Positions 44,011 through 53,408 of a stretch of 64,000 bases of DNA are shown piece by piece (position 1 is the first letter of the stretch; each line of letters opens with the position of its first letter). The notes under the pieces are model-generated. The model saw only the letters and a list, made by a program, of their open reading frames with translations, was not told where the DNA came from and searched no databases. The position numbers and the translations under genes are program-made. Source of the DNA: Gammaproteobacteria bacterium (GTDB taxonomy: Bacteria; Pseudomonadota; Gammaproteobacteria; Pseudomonadales; Halieaceae); NCBI GenBank assembly GCA_024644535.1, contig JAHEKX010000008.1, forward strand, positions 136,818 to 200,817, given 5' to 3'.

Positions 44011-45732
44011 CTAGAAAGGGAAAACCCGCGGTATCAACGTGAGCGCCACCGCGGTGTACGCCAAGGATACGGGCGCACCAATTCTCAGGTAATCGGCCAA
44101 ACGATAACCGCCCATATTTTGAACCATTAAATTGGTGGTGTAGCCAAAAGGGGTCAAAAAACTGGCGCTTGCACCAAATGCTACAGCGGCGGCAAACGGC
44201 ATTACATCGACTTGCAACGCGCCGGCAAACGAAGCAGCCAGCGGAAATATCAAGGCAGCCGCGGCAGTATTGGTCATTAACTCAGTCATTATCAAGGTAA
44301 CCAAATAGACAGCTACGAGCGCATAAATGGGATTCAAGTTGCCTAACATGTCCTCTGCTCCTGCTAATATTAGGGCAATCAAACCCGTATCAGCTAGCGC
44401 CTGCGACACACACAATGCAGAAGTAATAATTAACCACAAATCGAACGGAAACCGCCTTCTAAGCTCTCGAACAGACACCGAGCCAGTCGCCAACATAAAG
44501 GTCAATAGTAAGGCCAAGCCTGAAACCAACTCAAACCACCCTAAGGCCGCGCCAATAACGACCATTGCAAGTCCAAGAAGCATTCCTGAACTCTGACTAC
44601 CGCTGATTCGACCGCTATCAATCTTCGAATCGATTACGACAAAATTGCGGCGCAAATTATTACGACGCCGAAAATCAGGTCCAACCGCCAAAATTAGACT
44701 ATCACCAGCGCGCAGTACAATTTCCCCGAGTTTGCCTGATAAGGGCAGACCAGCTCGGCTTACACCAACGACAGCGGCATCGAACAAACTTCTAAAGCCA
44801 GACGCTTTAATCGTACGTCCTTCCACTGTGGCACCTGGTAATACAATCACCTCGGTCAAGTTTGACCGCAGCAAGCCCTCTTCCATGGCGAACGATCGCA
44901 ACCCGTCGAACTCATCCAGCACATGCAAACGCGTCACATCACCCGAAAAAATTAGCTTATCAGACGCATGCAACACTTCCCGTGGGGTAACAGGGGTTAT
45001 AAGCTGCCCATCACGCACGATCTCGACCAAAAACAAGCCGTTCAAATCGCGTAATCCGTTGTCGGCAACAGACTTTCCAATCAAGTTGGAATCTTCCGTA
45101 ACTTCAGCCTCTAACAAGTAATCGGTAATAGCTTTATCACCCACTGTGTGATCTGGAAGCGTTTTAGCAAAAACAGCTAAAGTAAGCAGACCCGCCAAAG
45201 TTGCCACGGCGCCTATCGGGAAAAAATCAAATAAGTTAAAACCAGAGCCGCCTGAATCTAACAAAAAACTATTCACAATCAAGTTGGTGGAGGTCCCAAT
45301 TAAAGTCATCGTTCCACCCATAATCGCAGTATACGACAGCACGATCAGCAGCTTAGAAGGGCGATGTATTTTGTTGCGTTGAACTCCTCCTGCCAGAGTA
45401 GCCACCACCGCTGTATTGTTAAGAAACGCTGAACTTAAGGCTGTTACCAAACCCAAACGCAAAATTGATATCCCTAAGTTTGGATGCAATAAACGATTAG
45501 ATAAGCTCGTCAAGACATTGAGTTTTTCCAGACCCAGCGAGACCAATAGTAGAGCCAACAGTGTCACGACTCCCAAGTTGGTGGCTTTATTAAGCACCTG
45601 CTCGGTTGTAATAAACCCAGTGAAATAAAGTACGCCAAGAGCTGAGGCAAAGACCTTTACTGGGGATAGCCGGGTTACCACCAGTCCTGCAATTAAGCCT
45701 ACAACGACGGCGATGACAAAATAGGCTCCCAC
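44011..45732 (-). CDS. SLC13-family permease with two RCK_C domains
   Basis: 573 aa. TM helices at the N-terminus include the signature SAFLNNTAVVATLAGG and GGTMTLIGTSTNLIVNSFLL. Two soluble TrkA-C/RCK_C domains (about residues 205–375; LIGKSVADNGLRDLNGLFLV and VEGRTIKASGFRSLFDAAVV) come next. The second TM half holds ELMTNTAAAALIFPLAASFA and FLTPFGYTTNLMVQNMGGY. This is the SLC13-type anion permease with RCK inserts, several of which move sulfate. Substrate not proven; with sox genes in the window a sulfate role is attractive but only inferred. GTG start with AAGGAG upstream. Divergent from the TetR gene. Confidence 0.9.
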   Translation of the reverse strand: MGAYFVIAVVVGLIAGLVVTRLSPVKVFASALGVLYFTGFITTEQVLNKATNLGVVTLLALLLVSLGLEKLNVLTSLSNRLLHPNLGISILRLGLVTALSSAFLNNTAVVATLAGGVQRNKIHRPSKLLIVLSYTAIMGGTMTLIGTSTNLIVNSFLLDSGGSGFNLFDFFPIGAVATLAGLLTLAVFAKTLPDHTVGDKAITDYLLEAEVTEDSNLIGKSVADNGLRDLNGLFLVEIVRDGQLITPVTPREVLHASDKLIFSGDVTRLHVLDEFDGLRSFAMEEGLLRSNLTEVIVLPGATVEGRTIKASGFRSLFDAAVVGVSRAGLPLSGKLGEIVLRAGDSLILAVGPDFRRRNNLRRNFVVIDSKIDSGRISGSQSSGMLLGLAMVVIGAALGWFELVSGLALLLTFMLATGSVSVRELRRRFPFDLWLIITSALCVSQALADTGLIALILAGAEDMLGNLNPIYALVAVYLVTLIMTELMTNTAAAALIFPLAASFAGALQVDVMPFAAAVAFGASASFLTPFGYTTNLMVQNMGGYRLADYLRIGAPVSLAYTAVALTLIPRVFPF

Positions 45733-45889
45733 GTTACCTCTCCTTTTAGAATTGACGTATGGTAAACAAGTTGTGCGCCCAGAGCCAGCGCCCCAACAGC
45801 AGGCGTTTATGACACGTTAATGTTTAGTCTTACAAAGCCTTAAACGAAAGTTGTTTTTTTATTCAGTCTTTGTACGCTAGACTACTGCG

Positions 45890-46522
45890 ATGGAAAAAAT
45901 AAACAGATCCTTGGCAACTCGGCGGGCACTCACCAAAGCGGCCCTGCACTTGTTTGCAGAAAAAGCCTACGCTGAGGTCAGTTTGCTAGAGATTACCGAA
46001 CGAGCCGGGCAGAAAAATCGCAACGCATTGCAATACCACTTTGGATCCAAGCGTGCTCTATTCGAGCAAATTCTGCTAGCGCATGCTGAAGAGATCGACA
46101 CCCTGCGGCAACAACTTATTAATGCTTTACCGAAGCAAGACACGATCAGCGTCGAAGAAGCCATCGATATCTATCTTGAACCTTTTATACAATACACACG
46201 TCGAACCGAAAACGGCCGTCTGTACGCCAAGTTCCTAGCGCATTTTCTGCGCACACCAGAACGCGTAGAAAAAATACTGAACCCTGAAATTCCTATGAGC
46301 ACGCCACCAACGTCACTCGCGGAAGTTCTGATTACAATTACCCCAAAACTCACACCTGAAGATCGTGAGCAACTGCTGTTTGTGTCCAACTCGATGATGA
46401 TTTACTCCGTCGACAATTTGGTGCGTGCCGAAGAGCAAAATATTTTGACTCTAGACAGCACGATGGGACGGCACATCCTGCGAGCCTTACACGCATCGCT
46501 CGTCACTCTTTGGAGCGTATAA
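45890..46522 (+). CDS. TetR/AcrR-family transcriptional regulator
   Basis: 210 aa. N-terminal HTH: TRRALTKAALHLFAEKAYAE, then ITERAGQKNRNALQYHFGSK, typical of TetR proteins, followed by a helical ligand-binding domain with VEEAIDIYLEPFIQYTRRTE. It is 63 bp upstream of the flavin monooxygenase gene on the same strand and divergent from the SLC13 permease, so either may be its target. The ligand is unknown. Confidence 0.93.
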   Translation: MEKINRSLATRRALTKAALHLFAEKAYAEVSLLEITERAGQKNRNALQYHFGSKRALFEQILLAHAEEIDTLRQQLINALPKQDTISVEEAIDIYLEPFIQYTRRTENGRLYAKFLAHFLRTPERVEKILNPEIPMSTPPTSLAEVLITITPKLTPEDREQLLFVSNSMMIYSVDNLVRAEEQNILTLDSTMGRHILRALHASLVTLWSV

Positions 46523-46584
46523 AGTTGTTGCTTCTTAAGCAGTAGCGTTTAGACTTCGGGCAAACACTAATAGCTCGAGGTCGT

Positions 46585-48045
46585 ATGACTGTTACGAACA
46601 ACACCCCCGCAACTCTTGATGTCTTAATTGTTGGCGCCGGCCTATCTGGCATCAGCGCCGCAGTGCACCTACAGCGCGAGCACCCTAGCTATACATTCCA
46701 CATAACTGAGAGTAGAGCAAATGTAGGCGGCACTTGGGACCTGTTTAAATACCCTGGCATTCGCTCTGATTCGGATATGCACACATTAGGTTTTGACTTT
46801 AAACCCTGGATCGCAAAAAAATCGATAGCAGATGGCCCGGCTATTAAGGCTTACATTGAAGAAACGGTTAAGGAATACCGCCTAACCCAAAAGATTACCT
46901 TAAACCAAAAAGTCTTGTCTGCAGCCTGGGACAGCGTCAGTGCCCGATGGACTGTGAACTTGGAATCAGAGGGACGCACTCAGGAAATCACCTGTCGCTT
47001 CTTGCAGCTATGCTGCGGCTACTACAACTACGACAGCGCCTATAAACCGGAATACCCCGGCGAGTCGAGTTTCACAGGACCCGTTATTCACCCACAGTTT
47101 TGGGACCCCAACTTTGACTACACGAACAAACACATTGTGGTTATTGGCAGCGGTGCCACTGCGGTCACGCTAGTACCGTCACTCGCCACCAAAGCGGCCA
47201 AGGTCACCATGCTGCAACGATCGCCGACCTACATGGTGTCACGGCCATCGCAAGATGGTATTGCCAATGCCTTACGCTCATTCCTACCAGACAGCTGGGC
47301 CTACAACATCACGCGTATTAAAAACATTGGCCTACAACAGTTCATATATCAGCGCTGTCGCAAGTTCCCCGAGCAGGCCAAACACCGCATTATCGATATG
47401 GTGCGTCCTTTGCTCCCGGCTGACTATGATGTCGACAAACACTTTACGCCCTCTTACACTCCCTGGGAGCAGCGTTTATGCCTAGTGCCCGATGCCGATA
47501 TGTTCGACGCTATTAAATCAGGCAAAGCCGACATCGTGACCGACACTATCGCTCAGTTTGATGAGACGGGCATAGCCTTGAATTCAGGAGCGCACCTTAA
47601 CGCAGACGTTATTATATCTGCTACCGGCCTAGAATTGCTGTTCTTAGGCGGCATTGAGATCACAGTTGATGGAACTGCACTGGATGCCCCAAACCGCTTT
47701 GTGTACAAAGGCTGTATGCTGTCGGGCGTACCGAATATGTCATACGCCATGGGCTATACTAATGCCAGTTGGACACTAAAATGCGACTTAACACACCGAT
47801 ACTTTAACCGCTTAGTGACCTACATGGACGCACAAAAGTTTAGGTATTTTGTGCCGCAAGAGCCAACCAACAAAGACAATATCGACGGCTTTTTAGACTT
47901 AAACTCGGGGTATATTAAGCGGCATGAGCACGAATTGCCCAAGCAGGCATCCGAGTCTCCGTGGAAGCTGCACCAGAACTACTTTAGAGATTGGTGGATG
48001 TTTAAGCGTGACCCACGCAAAGAACAAGGGCTTGATTTTCAGTAA
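46585..48045 (+). CDS. Flavin-containing monooxygenase (Baeyer–Villiger type)
   Basis: 486 aa. FAD motif LIVGAGLSGISAAVHLQRE at the N-terminus, then GGTWDLFKYPGIRSDSDMHT. The BVMO fingerprint FxGxxxHxxxW is seen as FTGPVIHPQFWDP, and the NADPH motif as VVIGSGATAVTLVPSLA. Such enzymes oxidise ketones to esters or hydroxylate alkanes and N/S compounds using NADPH and O2. The substrate cannot be told. GAGGT lies 3 nt before the ATG. Probably controlled by, or cotranscribed with, the upstream TetR regulator. Confidence 0.92.
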   Translation: MTVTNNTPATLDVLIVGAGLSGISAAVHLQREHPSYTFHITESRANVGGTWDLFKYPGIRSDSDMHTLGFDFKPWIAKKSIADGPAIKAYIEETVKEYRLTQKITLNQKVLSAAWDSVSARWTVNLESEGRTQEITCRFLQLCCGYYNYDSAYKPEYPGESSFTGPVIHPQFWDPNFDYTNKHIVVIGSGATAVTLVPSLATKAAKVTMLQRSPTYMVSRPSQDGIANALRSFLPDSWAYNITRIKNIGLQQFIYQRCRKFPEQAKHRIIDMVRPLLPADYDVDKHFTPSYTPWEQRLCLVPDADMFDAIKSGKADIVTDTIAQFDETGIALNSGAHLNADVIISATGLELLFLGGIEITVDGTALDAPNRFVYKGCMLSGVPNMSYAMGYTNASWTLKCDLTHRYFNRLVTYMDAQKFRYFVPQEPTNKDNIDGFLDLNSGYIKRHEHELPKQASESPWKLHQNYFRDWWMFKRDPRKEQGLDFQ

Positions 48046-48066
48046 AGCGGGCTCGCATTCAGTAAG

Positions 48067-48561
48067 CTAGTCGTCGTAGATATCTTCTGCGGCGACGACC
48101 GCTGATATCACTCCCGAGGGGTAACCCCGATAACTTAAAAAACGCATACGTTTTTGCAACTCTTTGCGTCGCTCTGCATAATCTAATGGCTGACCAATCG
48201 CTGTTGAAAACTTTTTCTTAAGCGTTTCTTGAGCACGATCAAACCAATCGACCCCTAAAGCGTCCAAAGCATCACTCAACTGCTGCTTATTAAGCCCTTT
48301 TTCCCGCGCAAGCTGCTGCAAAAAATTTGGCCCGTAGCCCTTGTTAATGCGGCTACGGCATAGGCTCTCGGCAAATCGTTCATCACATTGCAGTCCTTCA
48401 TCAGCCAGAGCCGCAAGGGCTTTTTCAATTTCGATTTCAGCGCTCGCCCCCAAGCGTTTTAGAGCTTTGGTCCGCAATTCGTGCTGACTGTGCTCACGTC
48501 GTGCTAGATAATCCATTAACACAGCGCGAACTGAAATAGTCGTTGAATCGTCCTCTTGCAT
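48067..48561 (-). CDS. recX: RecA regulator RecX
   Basis: 164 aa, all helical three-helix repeats. RecX blocks extension and activity of RecA filaments. Visible landmarks are DYLARREHSQHELRTKALKRLG, then DERFAESLCRSRINKGYGPN and the C-terminal KRMRFLSYRGYPSGVISAVV. Located 12 bp downstream of recA in the same direction, the classical arrangement, so it shares the SOS-controlled recA promoter. Confidence 0.95.
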   Translation of the reverse strand: MQEDDSTTISVRAVLMDYLARREHSQHELRTKALKRLGASAEIEIEKALAALADEGLQCDERFAESLCRSRINKGYGPNFLQQLAREKGLNKQQLSDALDALGVDWFDRAQETLKKKFSTAIGQPLDYAERRKELQKRMRFLSYRGYPSGVISAVVAAEDIYDD

Positions 48562-48573
48562 GTTTAAACGATA

Positions 48574-49623
48574 TTACTCGCTCGCTTTCTCAGCCGCTGC
48601 AACAGGTGCAGGAGCAGTCGAAGGCTTCGCTGCCGTCAAAGTTTGGGCACGAATTGCTGCTTCGATTTCGTCGGCGACCTCTTTATTATCGCTTAAAAAT
48701 TTAGCCGCATTTGCTTTACCTTGGCCAATTTTATCGCCCTTATAGGCATACCAGGCGCCAGACTTATCGATCAACCCGAGCTTCACGCCCCAGTCGATCA
48801 GCTCGCCATTGTGAAAAATACCCGCCCCATACATGATCTGGAATTCAGCCTGTTTAAAGGGCGGAGAGACTTTATTCTTCACGACTTTGACTCGAGTTTC
48901 GTTACCCACAATTTCATCGCCCTCTTTCACAGCACCAATGCGACGAATATCAAGGCGGACAGACGAGTAGAATTTTAGAGCGTTACCACCCGTGGTGGTT
49001 TCAGGACTACCAAACATCACACCGATTTTCATGCGGATCTGGTTAATAAAAATCACCAAACAGTTCGTTTGCTTGATAGTCCCCGTTAATTTGCGCATGG
49101 CCTGGCTTAACAAGCGAGCTTGCAAACCGACATGAGAGTCACCCATGTCGCCCTCGATTTCTGCTTTGGGTGTTAGCGCTGCGACCGAGTCTACGACCAA
49201 CACATCGACGGCGCCAGAACGAACCAACATTTCCGTGACTTCAAGAGCCTGCTCACCCGTGTCTGGCTGAGACAGGATTAAATCGTCGACGTTAACCCCT
49301 AAGCGCTCAGCGTAGATCGGATCTAACGCGTGCTCTGCATCGATAAAGGCCGCGGTACCACCAAGTTTTTGTGCTTCGGCAATCACTTGCAGCGTTAGGG
49401 TGGTTTTACCTGAAGACTCCGGTCCATAGATTTCGCAAATACGGCCTTTGGGTAGACCACCAATACCTAAAGCGATATCTAAGCCCAAAGATCCCGTAGA
49501 GATTGATGGAATTGCGACGCGCTCGCTGTCACCCATACGCATTACGGTGCCTTTACCAAATTGACGCTCGATTTGCGCCAACGCCGCTTCTAGTGCTTTT
49601 TGCTTATTGGGATCCATAGCCAT
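48574..49623 (-). CDS. recA: Recombinase RecA
   Basis: 349 aa. ATP-driven strand exchange and LexA cleavage co-protease. It starts [20 protein letters not shown], colinear with the Escherichia coli start; AAGGA is 3 nt from this ATG and 9 nt from a second in-frame ATG at 49617, so the start may be the second. Walker A is [28 protein letters not shown] and [20 protein letters not shown] (L2 loop) are as expected. The C-terminus is short of the usual acidic tail and ends Ala/Pro-rich ([15 protein letters not shown]). An SOS box and a -10 lie upstream; recX follows. Confidence 0.99.
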   Translation of the reverse strand: MAMDPNKQKALEAALAQIERQFGKGTVMRMGDSERVAIPSISTGSLGLDIALGIGGLPKGRICEIYGPESSGKTTLTLQVIAEAQKLGGTAAFIDAEHALDPIYAERLGVNVDDLILSQPDTGEQALEVTEMLVRSGAVDVLVVDSVAALTPKAEIEGDMGDSHVGLQARLLSQAMRKLTGTIKQTNCLVIFINQIRMKIGVMFGSPETTTGGNALKFYSSVRLDIRRIGAVKEGDEIVGNETRVKVVKNKVSPPFKQAEFQIMYGAGIFHNGELIDWGVKLGLIDKSGAWYAYKGDKIGQGKANAAKFLSDNKEVADEIEAAIRAQTLTAAKPSTAPAPVAAAEKASE

Positions 49624-49666
49624 ACATCCTTAAGATATTGAATTAAACGAACCTTACCACGTGTTA

Positions 49667-49672
49667 TTTATA
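49667..49672 (-). promoter_or_regulatory. Candidate -10 of the recA promoter
   Basis: TATAAA on the minus strand, directly abutting the LexA box at 49673–49688, so bound LexA would cover the promoter. The -35 is poor. Confidence 0.55.
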
Positions 49673-49688
49673 CTGTACATATCCTCAG
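49673..49688 (-). promoter_or_regulatory. LexA (SOS) box upstream of recA
   Basis: CTGTACATATCCTCAG on the plus strand, matching CTG-N10-CAG exactly, about 50 bp before the recA start. It is the only good SOS box noticed in the window and predicts DNA-damage induction of recA-recX. Confidence 0.85.
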
Positions 49689-49839
49689 TGTTTTTAATTT
49701 CTCCTGCAACATCACTACCCACCAATAATCAGCTTACAAGGCCTAAACCATTCATACCTGCTGGCACCATCAGTGGGGTGCTAAACCATCGCGCATGACA
49801 TACAATACGCCAACGATAATATCTTCAAAGGTTAGGTCA

Positions 49840-51639
49840 ATGCGTGACCCCGCGGCCAACAACAGTGGCTGGCAAACCTACAAGCGCCTACTTAGCTACG
49901 TGAGGCATTTTTGGCCTGCGCTTATTTTGGCGATTTGTGGTTTTGTTGTGTACGCGCTTACTCAGTCTGCGTTCGCAAGCTTAATGCAATACGTGCCCAG
50001 TGCGTTCGAGCCAGATGCTAACGCTGCCAATCTAAGCGACTGGGAACAGCAACTCGGTTTGGGAACCCGAGAAGGTATACGTTTATTCCTTCCCATTGCG
50101 ATCATCACTGTCGTATCTTTTAGAGGTATCGGGAGTTACTTGGGTGGTTATTACATTAGCTTTGTTGCGCGCAATGTGGTGAATCGAATACGCCGCGACG
50201 TATTCGAACATCTGACCGCTTTACCGTCGGGTTTTTTCGGTCGCAACAACTCGGGGCAACTCATTTCGACACTGACGTTTAATGTCGAACAGGTGGCGGC
50301 GGCATCGTCTAACGCTATTAAAACAGTAATACGCGAAGGTCTCACGGTAGCGGCCCTGCTAGCGTATTTACTTTATCTGAACTGGAAGCTCTCGCTGCTG
50401 TTTTTTCTGGCGGCGCCTCTTATCGGACTCATCATCCGTGTCGCTAGCAGCCGCTTTAAACGCTATAGCAAGCGCATACAACAATCGATGGGTGGTGTGA
50501 CTCACGTCGCCTCAGAGGCGATACGAGGGCAAGCGATCGTGCGTGCCTTTGGCGGCGAGGCCTACGAAAACAAGCGCTTTGAAGATCGCTGCCAAACAAG
50601 CCTTAAAAACGAACTGAAGCTTGCCCGCGTCAATGAAATTAGTACTCCTATTATTCAAATTCTGACGTTTAGTGCCATCGCCTTACTGTTCTGGTTTGGC
50701 CTGGACCCGAACCTGTTTGACGAGCTCAGTGCCGGTGAGTTTTTGGCCTACATCACTGCGGCCAGCTTGGTCGCTAAACCACTGCGTCAGCTGACAAACG
50801 TGAACGCCTCTATTCAACGCGGTATTGCTGCAGCAGAAAGTATTTTCGAAATTTTAGACCAGCCCCTAGAGCATGATAATTCAGGTCGACCCCTGGTGAA
50901 TTTTGCGGGTGGCTTATGCCTTAACAACTTATCGTACAGCTATTCAAATTCCGACCGGCAAGCTCTCAACTCCGTAAGCTTCAACGCGGCGGCCGGCCAA
51001 CTGGTTGCCCTAGTCGGTCGAAGCGGCGCTGGTAAAACGACACTGATCGACATTATCGCAGGTTTTATCAAAGCGCCTGCCGGCACGGTCTGGCTAGACG
51101 GTAACGATGCTTCAGACATAACACAACACTCTATTCGCCAGCATGTGGCGATAGTGACTCAGGATACCGTTCTGTTTGAAGACACTATTCGAGCCAACAT
51201 CGCCTATGGTGAACTGGCAGGGGCATCGGAGGAACAAATCATTGAAGCGGCTAGAAGTGCGCATGCGTGGGAATTTATACAAAATCTCCCCCAGGGTTTG
51301 GATACTCAGGTCGGCGAAGGTGGTGCCTCGCTGTCTGGCGGACAAAAGCAACGAATTGCCCTGGCTCGAGCTTTTTTAAAAGATGCACCGCTACTGATAC
51401 TTGATGAAGCGACTTCAGCGCTCGACAACGAATCTGAGCGCGCTATCAGCGCCGCCATGCCAAACATCACGCAAAACCGCACTACCATTGTCATTGCGCA
51501 TCGTCTAGTCACTGTAGAAAGAGCGGATCTGATCATCGTCATGGACCAAGGGGAAGTGGTCGAGCAAGGGACTCATGTCGAGCTCCTCGCCAAAAACGGG
51601 TTATATGCTCACCTACATCGCTCCCAGTTTGATGAATAA
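49840..51639 (+). CDS. MsbA-like lipid ABC exporter (fused TM and ATPase)
   Basis: About 599 aa from the ATG at 49840 (AAAGG 8 nt upstream; the ATG at 49795 has no ribosome site). Six TM helices occupy about residues 20–310 (LILAICGFVVYALTQSAFAS and others). The NBD has Walker A GRSGAGKTTLIDIIAG, signature LSGGQKQRIALARAF, Walker B LLILDEATSALD and the H-loop VIAHRLVTVE. It is the lipid A-core flippase MsbA or a close paralogue moving another glycolipid. It overlaps the next gene, an ELM1-type glycosyltransferase, by 8 bp, and two sulfotransferases follow, pointing to export of a modified surface lipid. Confidence 0.88.
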   Translation: MRDPAANNSGWQTYKRLLSYVRHFWPALILAICGFVVYALTQSAFASLMQYVPSAFEPDANAANLSDWEQQLGLGTREGIRLFLPIAIITVVSFRGIGSYLGGYYISFVARNVVNRIRRDVFEHLTALPSGFFGRNNSGQLISTLTFNVEQVAAASSNAIKTVIREGLTVAALLAYLLYLNWKLSLLFFLAAPLIGLIIRVASSRFKRYSKRIQQSMGGVTHVASEAIRGQAIVRAFGGEAYENKRFEDRCQTSLKNELKLARVNEISTPIIQILTFSAIALLFWFGLDPNLFDELSAGEFLAYITAASLVAKPLRQLTNVNASIQRGIAAAESIFEILDQPLEHDNSGRPLVNFAGGLCLNNLSYSYSNSDRQALNSVSFNAAAGQLVALVGRSGAGKTTLIDIIAGFIKAPAGTVWLDGNDASDITQHSIRQHVAIVTQDTVLFEDTIRANIAYGELAGASEEQIIEAARSAHAWEFIQNLPQGLDTQVGEGGASLSGGQKQRIALARAFLKDAPLLILDEATSALDNESERAISAAMPNITQNRTTIVIAHRLVTVERADLIIVMDQGEVVEQGTHVELLAKNGLYAHLHRSQFDE

Positions 51640-52540
51640 TTCCCCAAAACATTGGCTGTATTTACACGATGGCAAACCCGGGCATTTTAATCAGCTGCTC
51701 GGACTCAGTGAGGCGTTGGCGGCCAAAAATCCCGCTCACACCAGTTCTTGGTTGAACGTGAGCCGTCTAACTTTCGCCAACAAAATGTTGGCGACAGGTG
51801 CAGAGGTAAGATCTGTTCCAGCCGCGGACGTGATTGTTGCTGCCGGGCACAGCACTCACTGGCTTACCTTGATATTGGGCAAAAAATTCGGCGCGCACAC
51901 CGTTGTCGTCATGCGCCCATCTTGGCCTGTGGCCTGGTTCGATTCGGTCATCATGCCAAAACATGACGCTGCCAACAGATCACTCGCCTCGAACATTCAT
52001 GTCACTGAAGGGGCAATGAACATCTTGGGCAGCCAAAGCTACCAACCAAACAACAAAGGCTTGGTGTTATTAGGCGGCGACTCCAAGCACTTTGACTGGC
52101 CGAAAGAGCAAGTCACTAGTCAAGTCTGCACCATTATGAAGACCCATCCCGGACTCGAATGGACGGTTGCAGATTCGCGCCGAACGCCTCAATCCCAGCT
52201 TTTAAACATACAAGCTGTATATCCAAATGCCAGCCTACAAAGCCACAGCAACTGCCCAAAGGGCTGGCTAGTAGAGCAAATGCGTCAAGCAGATGTCATT
52301 TGGATTAGCCCAGACAGCGTATCGATGGTGTACGAAGCTCTGAGCACCGGCGCGGCCGTTGGTCTAATTGAACTGCCTCCAAAAACCAAAAACCGAATTA
52401 ATCGCAGCATGCTGAAGCTTATTGCCGAAGGCAAAGTAAACTCAGTGACCAAGGACTCTCAAATAACGCTTGCCAACGCCCCCTTACCGCGATTAAACGA
52501 GACTGAAAAAGCTGCGGTCTGGTTACTCTCGCGTGTGTAG
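51632..52540 (+). CDS. ELM1/GtrOC1-family glycosyltransferase-like protein
   Basis: 302 aa from ATG 51632. The N-terminal WLYLHDGKPGHFNQLLGLSE and the C-terminal DVIWISPDSVSMVYEALSTG are marks of the family named after mitochondrial fission ELM1, found in proteobacteria beside lipid A and LPS genes and having a GT-B-like fold. A sugar-transfer role is likely but unproven. The start overlaps the msbA stop by 8 bp, so the protein is coupled to the exporter. A second member of the family (54115–55152) flanks the sulfotransferases on the other strand. Confidence 0.82.
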   Translation: MNNSPKHWLYLHDGKPGHFNQLLGLSEALAAKNPAHTSSWLNVSRLTFANKMLATGAEVRSVPAADVIVAAGHSTHWLTLILGKKFGAHTVVVMRPSWPVAWFDSVIMPKHDAANRSLASNIHVTEGAMNILGSQSYQPNNKGLVLLGGDSKHFDWPKEQVTSQVCTIMKTHPGLEWTVADSRRTPQSQLLNIQAVYPNASLQSHSNCPKGWLVEQMRQADVIWISPDSVSMVYEALSTGAAVGLIELPPKTKNRINRSMLKLIAEGKVNSVTKDSQITLANAPLPRLNETEKAAVWLLSRV

Positions 52541-52611
52541 TAACTTCCTTCAACTCGAACTTGGTTACGAGGCCATGCTATTCTAGCCCCATTCAAACGG
52601 TAGAGATTAAC

Positions 52612-53400
52612 GTGTACAGACAAATCCACATCGTCGGATGCTCGCCACGTAGCGGCACAACACTGCTTTACGAAATGATGAGCGCGTGCTGCAGTTTCGA
52701 CAAGCTCTACGGCCACGAAACACGCTTTAACCGAACGCATGCCAACAGCGGAGAAACTCTGCTGACAAAACGTCCAAAAGATACACAGTTCATGCCCCGA
52801 GTTTTGACCAGCGTACCCGAGTTTTGGGTGATATATTGTCTGAGAGACCCGCGGGATGTCGTCGTCAGCAAACACCGCATTGCCGAGAATAAATACTACT
52901 CTAACTTGCGCCTTTGGCGCGAACAACACGCGTTTGCGAAACAAATGCAAGCACACGAACGTTGCATCACGGTGCGCTACGAAGATCTAGTCAGCGATCC
53001 AGATGCGGTACAAGAAATGCTACAAAAAAAAATCCCATGGCTCATCAGCGCACACCCATTCTCGGAATATCATCAACATGCCCAGCTATCCGCGCAATCC
53101 GAGCGAGCCATGCACGGCCTGCGCTCTATAAATACCGATAGTATCGGTCGATGGCGGGATAACCTGCCCCGTATCGCGGGGCAGATAGAGCGTCACGGTG
53201 ATATTACTGAGCAGCTCATAGAGTGTGGCTACGAGACAGACGCAGGTTGGCTTGAAGCATTGACGGGGATCCAACCTGACTACAGCCCCAGCCGCTACCC
53301 TGACCGCAAAGGTTTGTGGAATCAACTTCGTCAGAACGCTAATATTGCTTTAAAAGTTGCGGCCTACCGCTTCAATCGTTGGTGCAAAGGCCAACTCTAG
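52612..53400 (+). CDS. Sulfotransferase family protein
   Basis: 262 aa. PAPS-dependent sulfotransferase fold: the 5'-phosphosulfate loop is HIVGCSPRSGTTLLYEMM at the very N-terminus, and the 3'-phosphate site is VIYCLRDPRDVVVSKHR; VRYEDLVSDPDAVQEML follows as in many members. Such enzymes transfer sulfate from PAPS to hydroxyl or amino groups of sugars or lipids. The GTG at 52612 was chosen because the P-loop begins about 6 residues later and AGAG lies upstream. It ends 8 bp before a second, unrelated sulfotransferase gene. Confidence 0.85.
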   Translation: MYRQIHIVGCSPRSGTTLLYEMMSACCSFDKLYGHETRFNRTHANSGETLLTKRPKDTQFMPRVLTSVPEFWVIYCLRDPRDVVVSKHRIAENKYYSNLRLWREQHAFAKQMQAHERCITVRYEDLVSDPDAVQEMLQKKIPWLISAHPFSEYHQHAQLSAQSERAMHGLRSINTDSIGRWRDNLPRIAGQIERHGDITEQLIECGYETDAGWLEALTGIQPDYSPSRYPDRKGLWNQLRQNANIALKVAAYRFNRWCKGQL

Positions 53401-53408
53401 GACGCACA

